From assembly GCF_011753055.1 (NCBI RefSeq), contig NZ_VWWJ01000011.1, forward strand, positions 159,236 to 223,235: a DNA stretch of 64,000 bases, in the 5' to 3' direction. This document shows, piece by piece, positions 34,139 to 42,145 of the stretch; position 1 is the first letter of the stretch; each line of letters opens with the position of its first letter. Source of the DNA: Burkholderia sp. Ax-1719. GTDB lineage: Bacteria > Pseudomonadota > Gammaproteobacteria > Burkholderiales > Burkholderiaceae. Made by a program: the position numbers and the translations under genes. Below the pieces are notes generated by a model. That model saw only the letters and a list, made by a program, of their open reading frames with translations. It made no database searches and was not told where the DNA came from.

Positions 34139-35620
34139 ATGTCGTCCGTCCCGCTTGACCAGATTCCCGCCCCGCATGACGCCGCTACGGTCACGCTCGT
34201 TGACCAGCTTGTGCAGTGGGGCCGCCGCCGCATCGAGGAGCGGGTGTTTCGTCCCGGCATGCGCATGCCGTCGATCCGCAAGCTCGCGCTCGACAAAGGC
34301 GTGTCGCGCTTCACTGTCGTGGAGGCCTACGAGCGGCTAGTGGCGCAGGGCTATCTGGATTCGCGGCGCGGTTCCGGTTTTTACGTGCGCGAGCGCCTGG
34401 CCGCCGTTGCGTCCGTGACGCCGATCGACCGCCGCGCCGCCGCCGCCGACCATGGCGTGCCCGTCGAACCGCATCAGCCGCCGACCATCGACGTGGTCTG
34501 GCTGCTGCGCAACATGCTCCATCAATCGACGCATCCGGAAAAAGGGCCGGGTTTGGGCTATCTGCCCGCGCGCTGGCTCGACGGCGAACTGCTGGCGGGC
34601 GCGATGCGCTCGCTGGGCCGCCAGAGCGGCTCGCAACTGCTGGGTTTCGGCTCGCCGCAGGGTTTTCTGCCGCTGCGCCAGCAATTGCAGACGCGCATGG
34701 CCGAGATGGAAATCGGCGCCACGCCCGACCAGATCGTGCTGGTCTCCGGCATCACCCAGGCGATCGACCTGCTCGCGCGCATCTACGTGCAGCCCGGCGA
34801 CACGGTGATCGTTGGCGATCCGGCGTGGTTCCAGATGTTCGGGCGCTTCGCCTCGCAGGGCGCGCGTCTGGTGGGCGTGCCGTACACGCCGGACGGCCCG
34901 GACCTCGACGCGCTCGAAGCGCTGGTCGAAACCTGGCGGCCGAAGATGCTCGTCATCAATTCGGTGCTGCAGAACCCCACCGGCACGTCGCTGACGGCGG
35001 CGCAGGCGTTTCGCATCCTGCGCCTCGCGGAGCAATACGATTTCATCGTCGTCGAGGACGATATCTACGGCGATCTGTGCCCGTCGGGCTATCCGGCCAC
35101 GCGCCTGGCGAGCCTCGACCAGCTGCGCCGCGTGATCTATCTGGGCAGTTTTTCGAAGACGCTCGCGCCCAATCTGCGCGTGGGTTTCATCGCCAGCGCG
35201 CTAGATGTGACGCAGGCGGTGGCCGACCAGAAAATGCTGGTCGGCATGACGAGCCCGGAAATCAACGAGCGCGTGCTGTTTCGCGTGCTCACGGAAGGCC
35301 ACTATCGACGCCACGTCGAGCGTCTGCGCGCGCGGCTGGACGGCGTGCGCGACAAGGCCGCGCGCATGCTGGAGCGCACCGGCTGCAAGCTGTTCACCGC
35401 GCCCGGCGCGGGCATGTTCCTGTGGGCCGATACCGGCGTGGACGCCGACGCGCTCACCGCCGCGGGCCACGAAGCGGGCTTTCTGCTGACGCCGGGCAGC
35501 CTGTTTTCGCCGCACCAGTCGCCCACCACCTGGATGCGCTTTAACATCGCGAACTGCGCCGATCCGGCGCTGCCGGGCTTTCTCAGCGCTTATCTAGACG
35601 GTGTGGCGCGACGCGCCTGA
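34139..35620 (+). CDS. MocR/PdxR-type regulator (GntR HTH fused to aminotransferase domain)
   Basis: 493 residues. An N-terminal GntR winged helix (about 20-90: RMPSIRKLALDKGVSRFTVV, GYLDSRRGSGFYVRERL) is joined by a linker to a fold-type-I aminotransferase domain (about 130-490) with NPTGTSL, VEDDIYGDLCPSG and the PLP Lys in YLGSFSKTLAPNLRVGF. MocR proteins sense PLP-linked amino compounds with this domain. The ATG at 34139 has GGAG close by; the earlier in-frame start at 34079 would translate operator repeats. It is divergent from the VOC-DMT-aminotransferase-RidA group and probably regulates it. Confidence 0.92.
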   Translation: MSSVPLDQIPAPHDAATVTLVDQLVQWGRRRIEERVFRPGMRMPSIRKLALDKGVSRFTVVEAYERLVAQGYLDSRRGSGFYVRERLAAVASVTPIDRRAAAADHGVPVEPHQPPTIDVVWLLRNMLHQSTHPEKGPGLGYLPARWLDGELLAGAMRSLGRQSGSQLLGFGSPQGFLPLRQQLQTRMAEMEIGATPDQIVLVSGITQAIDLLARIYVQPGDTVIVGDPAWFQMFGRFASQGARLVGVPYTPDGPDLDALEALVETWRPKMLVINSVLQNPTGTSLTAAQAFRILRLAEQYDFIVVEDDIYGDLCPSGYPATRLASLDQLRRVIYLGSFSKTLAPNLRVGFIASALDVTQAVADQKMLVGMTSPEINERVLFRVLTEGHYRRHVERLRARLDGVRDKAARMLERTGCKLFTAPGAGMFLWADTGVDADALTAAGHEAGFLLTPGSLFSPHQSPTTWMRFNIANCADPALPGFLSAYLDGVARRA

Positions 35621-35647
35621 CGTTCGACCGGAATCGACCGGAATCCA

Positions 35648-35675
35648 CTTGAAAAGACGTTGCCCGTCCCCATAT
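35648..35675 (+). promoter_or_regulatory. Heat-shock (sigma-32) promoter of htpG
   Basis: CTTGAAA (35648-35654), a 13-base spacer and CCCCATAT (35668-35675) match the RpoH consensus closely. The -10 lies inside an imperfect dyad, TTGCCCG (35660-35666) with CGGGCAA (35679-35685) and inner CCCATATGGG. Confidence 0.85.
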
Positions 35676-35756
35676 GGGCGGGCAATGCGTCGCTTAAGCG
35701 TCGCTCATGAATCGATTAATCAGCACTGCAACTGCAACGAAAGAGGACTAACGGGC

Positions 35757-37664
35757 ATGGCACAAGAAACCAGGAGCTTTCAGGCCGAAGTGAAACAGCT
35801 TCTGCACCTGATGATCCATTCGCTGTACAGCAACAAGGAAATCTTCCTGCGCGAGCTGGTCTCGAACGCCTCGGATGCGGCAGACAAGCTGCGCTTCGAA
35901 GCGCTCGAAAACAGCGCGCTCTATGAAAACGATCCGAGCCTGCGCATTCGCGTGGGCTTCGACACGGCGGCGCGCACCGTCACGATCGAGGACAACGGCA
36001 TCGGCATGAGCCACGATGAAGCCGTCGCGAACCTCGGCACGATCGCGCGCTCGGGCACCAAGGAATTCTTCGGCAAGCTCTCGGGCGACCAGCAGAAGGA
36101 CGCCGCGCTGATCGGCCAGTTCGGCGTGGGCTTCTACTCGGGCTTTATTGTCGCGGACAAGATCACGGTCGAAAGCCGCCGCGCCGGTCTGCCGGCCAGC
36201 GAAGGCGTGCGCTGGGAAAGCGCGGGCGAAGGCGAGTTCTCGGTCGACACCATCGAGCGCGCGCAACGCGGCACCACCATCACGCTGCATCTGCGTGAAG
36301 GCGAAGACGAACTGCTCTCGTCGTACAAGCTCAAGTCGATCATCCAGAAGTATTCGGATCACGTCGGTCTGCCGATCGAAATGAAGGCCGAAGAGTGGGA
36401 TGCCGAAAAGAGCGAAATGGTCACGAAGGACGAATTCGAGACCATCAATCAGGCAAGCGCACTGTGGACGCGTTCGAAGAGCGACATCAGCGACGAGCAA
36501 TACCAGCAGTTCTATCAGCACCTCGCGCACGATCACCAGAACCCGCTGGCGTGGACGCATAACCGCGTCGAAGGCCGCAGCGAATACACGCAGCTGCTCT
36601 ACGTGCCGGCGCACGCGCCGTTCGACATGTGGAACCGCGATCACAAGAGCGGCCTGAAGCTCTACGTGAAGCGCGTGTTCATCATGGACGACGCCGAGCA
36701 ACTGCTGCCGAACTACCTGCGCTTCGTGAAGGGCGTGGTCGATTCGGCCGATCTGCCGCTGAACGTGTCGCGCGAAATCCTGCAGGAAAGCCGCGACGTG
36801 AAGGCGATCCGCGACGGCGTGACCAAGCGCGCGCTGTCGATGCTCGAAGAACTTGCCTCGGCGCAAACCGACGCGGAAGCGTCGGCAGAAGACAAGGCGA
36901 AGTTCGCGACCTTCTGGGGCGAGTTCGGTCAGGTGCTCAAGGAAGGCATCGGCGAAGATCACGCCAACAAGGACCGCATCGCCAAGCTGCTGCGTTTTGC
37001 CTCGACGCATAACGACACGGCGGAGCAGAACGTCTCGCTGGCCGACTACGTCGCGCGCATGAAGCCCGAGCAGTCGAAGATCTACTACGTGACCGCCGAC
37101 GCCTGGCAGGCCGCGACCCACAGCCCGCATCTGGAAGTGTTCCGCAAGAAGGGCGTGGAAGTGCTGCTGCTGACGGATCGCGTCGACGAATGGATGCTGT
37201 CGTTCCTCAACGAATTCGACGGCAAGCCGCTGGCGAGCGTGGCGCGCGGCGACCTCGATCTGGGCGCGCTCAACGACGAAGAAAAGCAGCAGCAGGAAAA
37301 GGTCGGCGAAGAGTTCAAGCCGCTCGTCGACAAGATGAAGGAAGCGCTGCAAGGCAAGGCCAAGGACGTGCGTTTGACGTTCCGCCTGACCGATTCGCCG
37401 TCCTGCCTCGTCGCCGACGAAAACGATATGAGCGGTTACCTGCAGCGCATGCTGAAGGCAGCGGGCCAGCAGGCGCCCGATATGCAGCCGATCCTGGAAG
37501 TGAATCCCGAGCATCCGCTCGTCAAGGCGCTGCGCACCGATAGCGCGGAGTTCAACGACTGGGCGCATCTGCTGTTCGATCAGGCGCTGCTGGCGGAAGG
37601 CGGCGCGCTGGAAGATCCGGCCAGCTTTGTGAAGCGTACGAACGCGTTGTTGCTGGCGCGTTAA
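35757..37664 (+). CDS. htpG: Molecular chaperone HtpG (Hsp90)
   Basis: 635 residues, normal for bacterial Hsp90. The N-terminal GHKL ATPase has NKEIFLRELVSNASDAADKL, DNGIGM and GQFGVGFYSGF; the middle domain has NVSREILQESRDVKAIRDG with the catalytic Arg region; the C-terminal dimerisation domain ends the chain. The start MAQETRSFQAEVKQLLHL at 35757 fits the family; the frame is open further upstream through the promoter and is rejected. A sigma-32 promoter lies about 80 bases upstream, so expression is heat-inducible. A strong terminator follows. Confidence 0.97.
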   Translation: MAQETRSFQAEVKQLLHLMIHSLYSNKEIFLRELVSNASDAADKLRFEALENSALYENDPSLRIRVGFDTAARTVTIEDNGIGMSHDEAVANLGTIARSGTKEFFGKLSGDQQKDAALIGQFGVGFYSGFIVADKITVESRRAGLPASEGVRWESAGEGEFSVDTIERAQRGTTITLHLREGEDELLSSYKLKSIIQKYSDHVGLPIEMKAEEWDAEKSEMVTKDEFETINQASALWTRSKSDISDEQYQQFYQHLAHDHQNPLAWTHNRVEGRSEYTQLLYVPAHAPFDMWNRDHKSGLKLYVKRVFIMDDAEQLLPNYLRFVKGVVDSADLPLNVSREILQESRDVKAIRDGVTKRALSMLEELASAQTDAEASAEDKAKFATFWGEFGQVLKEGIGEDHANKDRIAKLLRFASTHNDTAEQNVSLADYVARMKPEQSKIYYVTADAWQAATHSPHLEVFRKKGVEVLLLTDRVDEWMLSFLNEFDGKPLASVARGDLDLGALNDEEKQQQEKVGEEFKPLVDKMKEALQGKAKDVRLTFRLTDSPSCLVADENDMSGYLQRMLKAAGQQAPDMQPILEVNPEHPLVKALRTDSAEFNDWAHLLFDQALLAEGGALEDPASFVKRTNALLLAR

Positions 37665-37706
37665 GCGGTTGCTAGCGATTGCTAGCGGTTTGACGACGCA
37701 GCCATG

Positions 37707-37740
37707 AAAAGCGCCGCCGGGAAACCGGCGGCGCTTTTTT
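37707..37740. terminator. Bidirectional terminator between htpG and the 37739 gene
   Basis: AAAAGCGCCGCCGG (37707-37720), GAAA tetraloop, CCGGCGGCGCTTTT (37725-37738), then more T. The stop codon of the convergent gene (TTA on the plus strand, 37739-37741) lies within the T tract. Confidence 0.85.
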
Positions 37741-37996
37741 ATTTTGCCTTGCGTTCCTTGTTGGCCTGCGCGAGGACCGAAGCAGCGAGTGTTTTTGTCT
37801 CTTTGGAATACTTGTTGCTGTGCAGGACCTGGCCGGCCTTGTGTTCCATCGCGGCGCCTGTCTGCTTCGCGGTATGCGCTTGCGCCAACGCAGACGCCGC
37901 CAGGCTTTTCTTGATCGCCGACGCTCTGCTGTCGTGCAAGGTTTCTGCTGCGAGATGAGCGACTTTTTGCGAGGTCTGTTTCTTGTTTTCTGCCAT
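37739..37996 (-). CDS. Small Ala/Lys/Ser repeat protein
   Basis: 85 residues without hydrophobic helix. It contains two degenerate copies of a ~35-residue unit: LHDSRASAIKKSLAASALAQA (about 20-40) and LHSNKYSKETKTLAASVLAQA (about 58-78). Similar small repeat proteins occur widely in Proteobacteria and some phages, with no known function. AAGGAA precedes the ATG at 37996; an in-frame ATG at 38053 would add 19 residues without support. It ends in the htpG terminator and is divergent from ubiC. Confidence 0.75.
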   Translation of the reverse strand: MAENKKQTSQKVAHLAAETLHDSRASAIKKSLAASALAQAHTAKQTGAAMEHKAGQVLHSNKYSKETKTLAASVLAQANKERKAK

Positions 37997-38088
37997 TCGA
38001 GTTTCCTTGTGCGATGAGCTGGCAGTGTTTCCCGTCATCTGCGACAACGCCATAAGAAACCTCCGAAACGCCTGAAACGGGCGCAGCC

Positions 38089-38094
38089 TATAAT
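38089..38094 (+). promoter_or_regulatory. -10 element of ubiC placing transcription start at the ATG
   Basis: A perfect TATAAT (38089-38094) lies 7 bases before the ATG at 38102, so transcription would begin at or within a base or two of the start codon. No good -35 is seen (TCCGAA-like at 38063-38068). Confidence 0.5.
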
Positions 38095-38101
38095 GCCCGC
38101 C

Positions 38102-38743
38102 ATGCCCATCCGATTCGATGCCGCCGACGCGCACTGGCGTGTCGCGCCCCTCGCGGCCTTTAGCGCCGATCAAAAAGACTGGCTCACGCGCGGCGGTTCG
38201 CTCACCGCGCATCTGCGTGCGCTGGGTGCCGTGGAAGTGCGCGTGACGCGTGAAGCCGTCGCGCTGCCGTGGTCCGACGAATGCGAAGCGCTTGGCCTTG
38301 CGCCCCGCGAACGCGCGTGGGTGCGTGAGATCGTGCTGGCCGTCGACGGTGTGCCGTACGTTGCCGCGCATAGCGCGACGCCGCTGGTCCCGAGTCATGG
38401 CGTCTGGCAGGCCATGCGCCGTCTGCGTACGCGGCCTTTGGCGGAACTGCTTTATACCGATAGCGGCGTGTCGCGCTCGGCGCTGGTAAGCCGCAGGGTG
38501 AGCGCGCGACATCCGCTGCATGCGCTCGCCGCGTGCGAAACGGCGGGGCATGCGCCGCATGTCTACGTTGCGCGCCGCTCGGTGTTCGAGCGGCATGGCG
38601 CGCCCTTGCTCGTCACCGAATGCATGCTGCCCGCGTTGTGGGCGCACCTCGCGCGCGACGCGCAGCCGGCGCTGTCCGCGCATTCGGCGCGCGAGCGTGG
38701 GCCGCTCGGTCATACGGCGTCGCGCGCACGCGGATCGGCATGA
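38102..38743 (+). CDS. ubiC: Chorismate pyruvate-lyase
   Basis: Converts chorismate to 4-hydroxybenzoate and pyruvate, the first step of ubiquinone synthesis, in the cytoplasm. 213 residues; longer than E. coli UbiC (about 165) by a C-terminal Ala/Arg-rich tail. Key residues: WLTRGGSLTAHLRA, the Arg in RAWVREIVLAVD, and the Glu in VTECMLPALW. The ATG at 38102 is preferred over 38093 because the latter overlaps the TATAAT box; no ribosome-binding site exists. The glycosylase gene overlaps its stop by four bases (38740-38743). Confidence 0.9.
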   Translation: MPIRFDAADAHWRVAPLAAFSADQKDWLTRGGSLTAHLRALGAVEVRVTREAVALPWSDECEALGLAPRERAWVREIVLAVDGVPYVAAHSATPLVPSHGVWQAMRRLRTRPLAELLYTDSGVSRSALVSRRVSARHPLHALAACETAGHAPHVYVARRSVFERHGAPLLVTECMLPALWAHLARDAQPALSAHSARERGPLGHTASRARGSA

Positions 38744-39276
38744 GTTTCAAACGCTGCTTTCCGCCGGTTGTCGATGCACGTACGCGCGTGCTGATTCTCG
38801 GCAGTCTGCCGGGCGAGGCGTCGCTCGCGCATCAGCAGTATTACGCGCATAAGCAGAACAAATTCTGGCATCTGGTCGGTGAGGTGATCGGCGTCGATCT
38901 GCCTGCGCTCGACTATGACGCGCGCTTGCAGGCGCTGCTCGATCATCGCGTCGGGCTGTGGGATGTGGTGGCGCAGGCGCGTCGCGAAGGCAGCCTCGAC
39001 GGCAATATCCGCGATCACGCGGGCAACGATCTCGTCGCGCTGATCGAAAGCCTGCCCTCACTCGAAGCGATTGCGTTCAACGGCGGCACCGCCGCGCGCA
39101 TCGGCGAACGCATTCTCGGCGTGCATGCGCAGCGTTTTCGTTTGCTGAATCTGCCGTCCAGTAGTCCTGCCTATGCGTCGATGAACTTCGCCACGAAGCT
39201 CGTGGCGTGGCGCGCATTGGGCGACGTGCTCAACGCGCCTGCGGATGCGCCCGCAACGAAGCGCGGCAGGCCGTAA
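38740..39276 (+). CDS. Uracil/deoxyinosine DNA glycosylase (Mug-like)
   Basis: 178 residues of the uracil-DNA-glycosylase superfamily. Motif A appears as LILGSLPGEASLAHQQYYAH with QNKFW, and motif B as LNLPSSSPAYASM. This pattern fits the DNA-deoxyinosine / G:U mismatch glycosylases, which remove deaminated bases. It overlaps ubiC by ATGA and must be translated from the same message. Combination with the nearby vsr and nth genes is coincidental in position but all handle damaged bases. A basic tail ends the protein. Confidence 0.9.
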   Translation: MSFKRCFPPVVDARTRVLILGSLPGEASLAHQQYYAHKQNKFWHLVGEVIGVDLPALDYDARLQALLDHRVGLWDVVAQARREGSLDGNIRDHAGNDLVALIESLPSLEAIAFNGGTAARIGERILGVHAQRFRLLNLPSSSPAYASMNFATKLVAWRALGDVLNAPADAPATKRGRP

Positions 39277-39370
39277 GCACACTGCAAACTCACCGCGCTA
39301 GCATGGTCTCGCGCACGCCGAGGTGCGCAATCCGAAGTGCGCATTCAGAACGCATCGAAGCGAGACCATA

Positions 39371-39964
39371 ATGAAAAAGAACCGCCGGCTCCTGATCGTT
39401 TTTCCCTCCGCTTTTGCCTTGCTGCTTGCCTTGAACGGCTGTGCATCCGACGACCCCACATCGGCGGGACCGCACGTTCGCGCGACGCCAGAGCAGGTCA
39501 TGAACCGCTGCCTGAATTCGGTCGCGGCGCAAGGTTTCGGTGTGCCCACCGAATCGACGCTGAATGCGTGGCAATGGAAGCGTTACGTGAGCTGCAAGCT
39601 GGGCGGCAACATGTGGACGAGTCAGAAGAAGGTGCCGCTCGACAGCGACGCCGTGGTGTCGATCCGGCTCGCGAGCGACGGCTCGGTGGTCTCCGTGAAG
39701 CTGTTGCATTCGAGTGGCAACGACGATCTGGACGACGCCGTGGCGCGCGCGATCGATGTGGCGTCGCCGCTGCCGCCTGCGCCGATAGCCTTGCATCTTT
39801 CTCGCGTTGATCTGCACTTCCATCCGGCGCGCGTGAATCCGGCCTTTCTGCAAGGCGGCATGTCCGCGATTGGCGGCACGAATGCGGGAGGCGGCATCCA
39901 GGACGAAACGCATTGGCGCATCAAGAATTGCAACATCGTCGGTGGTGTAAGCGCGTGTGACTGA
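39371..39964 (+). CDS. Lipoprotein with TonB-type C-terminal domain
   Basis: 197 residues. A lipoprotein signal ends in LLALNGC (Cys24), with Ala at +2, so outer-membrane sorting is expected. Residues about 95-150 (VVSIRLASDGSVVSVKLLHSSGNDDLDDAVARAIDVASPLPPAP) look like the TonB/TolA C-terminal fold seen in energy-transducer-like proteins. Usual TonB has an inner-membrane anchor and Pro-rich spacer, both missing here. Two more Cys occur near the C-terminus. Function unknown; perhaps an envelope adaptor. It stands alone. Confidence 0.75.
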   Translation: MKKNRRLLIVFPSAFALLLALNGCASDDPTSAGPHVRATPEQVMNRCLNSVAAQGFGVPTESTLNAWQWKRYVSCKLGGNMWTSQKKVPLDSDAVVSIRLASDGSVVSVKLLHSSGNDDLDDAVARAIDVASPLPPAPIALHLSRVDLHFHPARVNPAFLQGGMSAIGGTNAGGGIQDETHWRIKNCNIVGGVSACD

Positions 39965-40142
39965 GCACGAGCGAGCGGGTTTCTGTCCTGAAAAACGAGG
40001 CTGATGCGTGACGAATGCTATGCTCTCGTTCGCCCGCGCAGATGCGTTCGAATCGCATGTGTTTCTCGCGGCTGAAACAGCACCGCACACGCAGCGCAAA
40101 ACGCGTATCTGCACCTGCTCCTCACAAGCAAGACATCTTTAC

Positions 40143-41591
40143 ATGACGACTCTCATCAAGCGCGCTTCGGCCGAGGCGCGCGCATTCAACAAGACGACCG
40201 CCAACACGACCGCAGAAGCCGCAGCGCCTGAACAGGCTGCGCAGGCCGAGCCGGTCGACACGGCAGCAGCGGCTGCACCGCAGGTCGAAGCGCAAGCGGA
40301 CGCACCGGCAGCAAAGCCCGCAGCGAAGGCAGCAGTCAAGCGCGCGCGCAAGGTCGCAGCGAAGCCTGCTGCGAAGGCCGAAGCGAAGGCAGACGCGAAG
40401 GTCGAAGCAAAAATCGAAGCGAAGGCAGAAGTCGTGCCCGCAGCAAAGGCAGAAGCAAAACCCGCAGCGAAGGCAGAAGCAAAACCCGCAGCGAAGCCCG
40501 CAGTTAAGCGCGCAGCTAAGGCTGCAGCGAAGCCCGCTGCGACGCCGGCAGCAAAGCCCGCAGCGAAGCCCGCAGCAAAGCGCGCAGTGAAGGCAACGGC
40601 CAAGCCTGTCGCCAAGGCCGCAACGGAGGAAGTCGTGAAAGAAACCGCCACCAAGGCCGCACCGGCCAAGCCCGCACGCGCAAAGCGCGTGAACGCGAAG
40701 CCCGCCAAGGCTGCGCGCGCAGCACAAGCCGAAGCCGCACCGAAGGTCGAAAAAATGACGAAGCGTCCGCGCCGCGCAGCCGCTGACGATCTCGACAACG
40801 CACCGGTCATCGAAGCGCCGCGCAAGCCGCGTTTCGCGCCGGTCACGTTCTCGGAAGAAAACGGCGTGCGTTACCTGCACTTCGGCACCGAATGGGTGCA
40901 GGGCGCGATGCGTCTGTCGAAGCCGCAACACATCGAACTCGAATACGCGCAGCAGATGATGTCCTGGCTGCTGTTCCTCGCCACGCCCGAGCGCATCGTG
41001 CAACTGGGTCTGGGCGCTGCGGCGCTGACCAAGTTCGCGCACCGCTATCTGCGTCCGGCCAAGGTCGAGGCGATCGAGCTGAACCCGGCTGTCGTGGTCG
41101 CCGCGCGCACGATGTTCGATCTGCCGCACGACGACGCGCGTCTGACCGTGCGCGAACTCGACGCATGGGATTTCGTGCAGGACCGCGCGAACCACGGCAC
41201 GATCGGCGCGCTGCAGATCGACATCTATGACGCGACCGCACGCGGTCCGGTGCTCGACAGCGTGGCGTTCTACCGCGCCGTGCGCGCCTGCCTGACCGAC
41301 GCAGGCGTGGCGACGATCAACCTGTTCGGCGATCACCCGAGCTACGTGCGCAACATGAAGCGCCTGAAGGAAGCCTTCGATGGCCGCGTGATCGCGCTGC
41401 CGGAAGTGCACGACGGCAACCGCGTCGCGCTGGCGTTCTCGGGCCCGGCGCTCGACGTGAGCTGGACGGCGCTCGACAAGCGCGCCCGTCTGCTCGAAAG
41501 CAAGCTCGGCCTGCCCGCGAACCAGTGGGTCAAGGCGCTGCGCGCTGCAAGCAAGGAAATCGGCAAGGAAGGCTCGACTTTCGCAATCTAA
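40143..41591 (+). CDS. Spermidine-synthase-like protein with histone-H1-like N-terminal tail
   Basis: 482 residues in two unlike parts. Residues ~1-222 are Ala/Lys/Pro-rich with KPAAK/KAEAK-type repeats, like histone H1 or AlgP tails, highly basic and disordered. Residues ~228-482 form a Rossmann methyltransferase-like domain related to spermidine synthases: VQLGLGAAALTKFAHRY (SAM-site glycines), VEAIELNPAVVVAAR (acidic residue) and LQIDIYDATARGP. The domain keeps the nucleotide-site pattern, but polyamine-synthase activity is uncertain. The ATG is at 40143; upstream open frame is not protein-like. A single-gene unit with a strong terminator. The tail could bind DNA or RNA (inference). Confidence 0.85.
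   Translation: MTTLIKRASAEARAFNKTTANTTAEAAAPEQAAQAEPVDTAAAAAPQVEAQADAPAAKPAAKAAVKRARKVAAKPAAKAEAKADAKVEAKIEAKAEVVPAAKAEAKPAAKAEAKPAAKPAVKRAAKAAAKPAATPAAKPAAKPAAKRAVKATAKPVAKAATEEVVKETATKAAPAKPARAKRVNAKPAKAARAAQAEAAPKVEKMTKRPRRAAADDLDNAPVIEAPRKPRFAPVTFSEENGVRYLHFGTEWVQGAMRLSKPQHIELEYAQQMMSWLLFLATPERIVQLGLGAAALTKFAHRYLRPAKVEAIELNPAVVVAARTMFDLPHDDARLTVRELDAWDFVQDRANHGTIGALQIDIYDATARGPVLDSVAFYRAVRACLTDAGVATINLFGDHPSYVRNMKRLKEAFDGRVIALPEVHDGNRVALAFSGPALDVSWTALDKRARLLESKLGLPANQWVKALRAASKEIGKEGSTFAI
40446..40493 (+). repeat. Exact 24-bp tandem repeat in the Lys/Ala-rich tail
   Basis: Two identical 24-base units (40446-40469 and 40470-40493) encode AEAKPAAK-type residues. They sit in a wider stretch (about 40300-40680) of degenerate GCAGCGAAG-type repeats and are a likely site of length variation. 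Confidence 0.8.
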
Positions 41592-41641
41592 GTTCGCGAT
41601 TTAAGTTTCGCGATCTGACGCTTTTTAGCCTCCGATAAAAG

Positions 41642-41674
41642 CCGGTCCCGTGTCACGCGGGACCGGTTTTTTTT
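41642..41674 (+). terminator. Terminator after the spermidine-synthase-like gene
   Basis: CCGGTCCCG (41642-41650), a 7-base loop and CGGGACCGG (41658-41666), then eight T (41667-41674). Confidence 0.85.
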
Positions 41675-41766
41675 CGTCCGTCACATGCCGATGCGAACGG
41701 CAATGCTTTCGGATAGCTGACTATTTCTGATCCGAAATGTTGGTAAAGGTTGGGGTCGGCCCCGGC

Positions 41767-41795
41767 TTGACCCGCCGTCATGGCGTGGGTAGTCT
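41767..41795 (+). promoter_or_regulatory. Promoter candidate for the DUF3311-mctP operon
   Basis: -35 TTGACC (41767-41772), a 17-base spacer and -10 TAGTCT (41790-41795), about 110 bases before the ATG at 41906. Confidence 0.4.
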
Positions 41796-41905
41796 TTTCA
41801 GCGCTTTCGGGGACCTTGCGAGGCCACAAGCTCGCGGGCCTGCACCGGCCTCCAGTACCGCAAAAAGGCCGCATAACTACATATAAGTCGCGAGGAGGAG
41901 ACGTC

Positions 41906-42145
41906 ATGGCTCACGACGCCGACGCCGCAAAGGCCAGCAAGCACTGGCTATGGCTGTTGCTCTTGCCCTGGATCGCCATGATCTGGGTGCCGTCGTATAA
42001 CAAGGTGGAACCCACCTTGTGGGATTTCCCGTACTTCTACTGGTATCAGCTTCTCTGGGTGCTGATCAGCGCCGTCATTACCGCACTCGTCTACTTCAAG
42101 ACCAAGGACCGCTCCAGGAGCGGCAAAGCAGGAGGTGCGCGATGA
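41906..42145 (+). CDS. DUF3311 small membrane subunit of the MctP transporter
   Basis: 79 residues with two hydrophobic helices (about 13-30 and 45-65) joined by WVPSYNKVEPTLWDFPYFYWYQ, the DUF3311 signature. DUF3311 proteins are encoded directly before sodium:solute symporters of the MctP/PanF type and are thought to be accessory subunits. GAGGAGGAG precedes the ATG at 41906. Its last bases overlap the mctP start by ATGA, indicating translational coupling. Confidence 0.92.
   Translation: MAHDADAAKASKHWLWLLLLPWIAMIWVPSYNKVEPTLWDFPYFYWYQLLWVLISAVITALVYFKTKDRSRSGKAGGAR

Larger units (their letters stand above)
41592..41905. other. Intergenic region before the DUF3311-mctP operon
   Basis: Holds the terminator of the preceding gene (41642-41674) and a promoter candidate for the transporter operon (41767-41795). 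I see no gene; the open frame leading into the DUF3311 gene upstream of 41906 is not protein-like. Confidence 0.4.

Noticed and set aside
40122..41411. Minus-strand Cys/Gly/Arg-rich frame opposite the spermidine-synthase-like gene
   Set aside because: Its Cys-Gly repeats mirror the Lys/Ala repeats of the real gene; no start signal is present.
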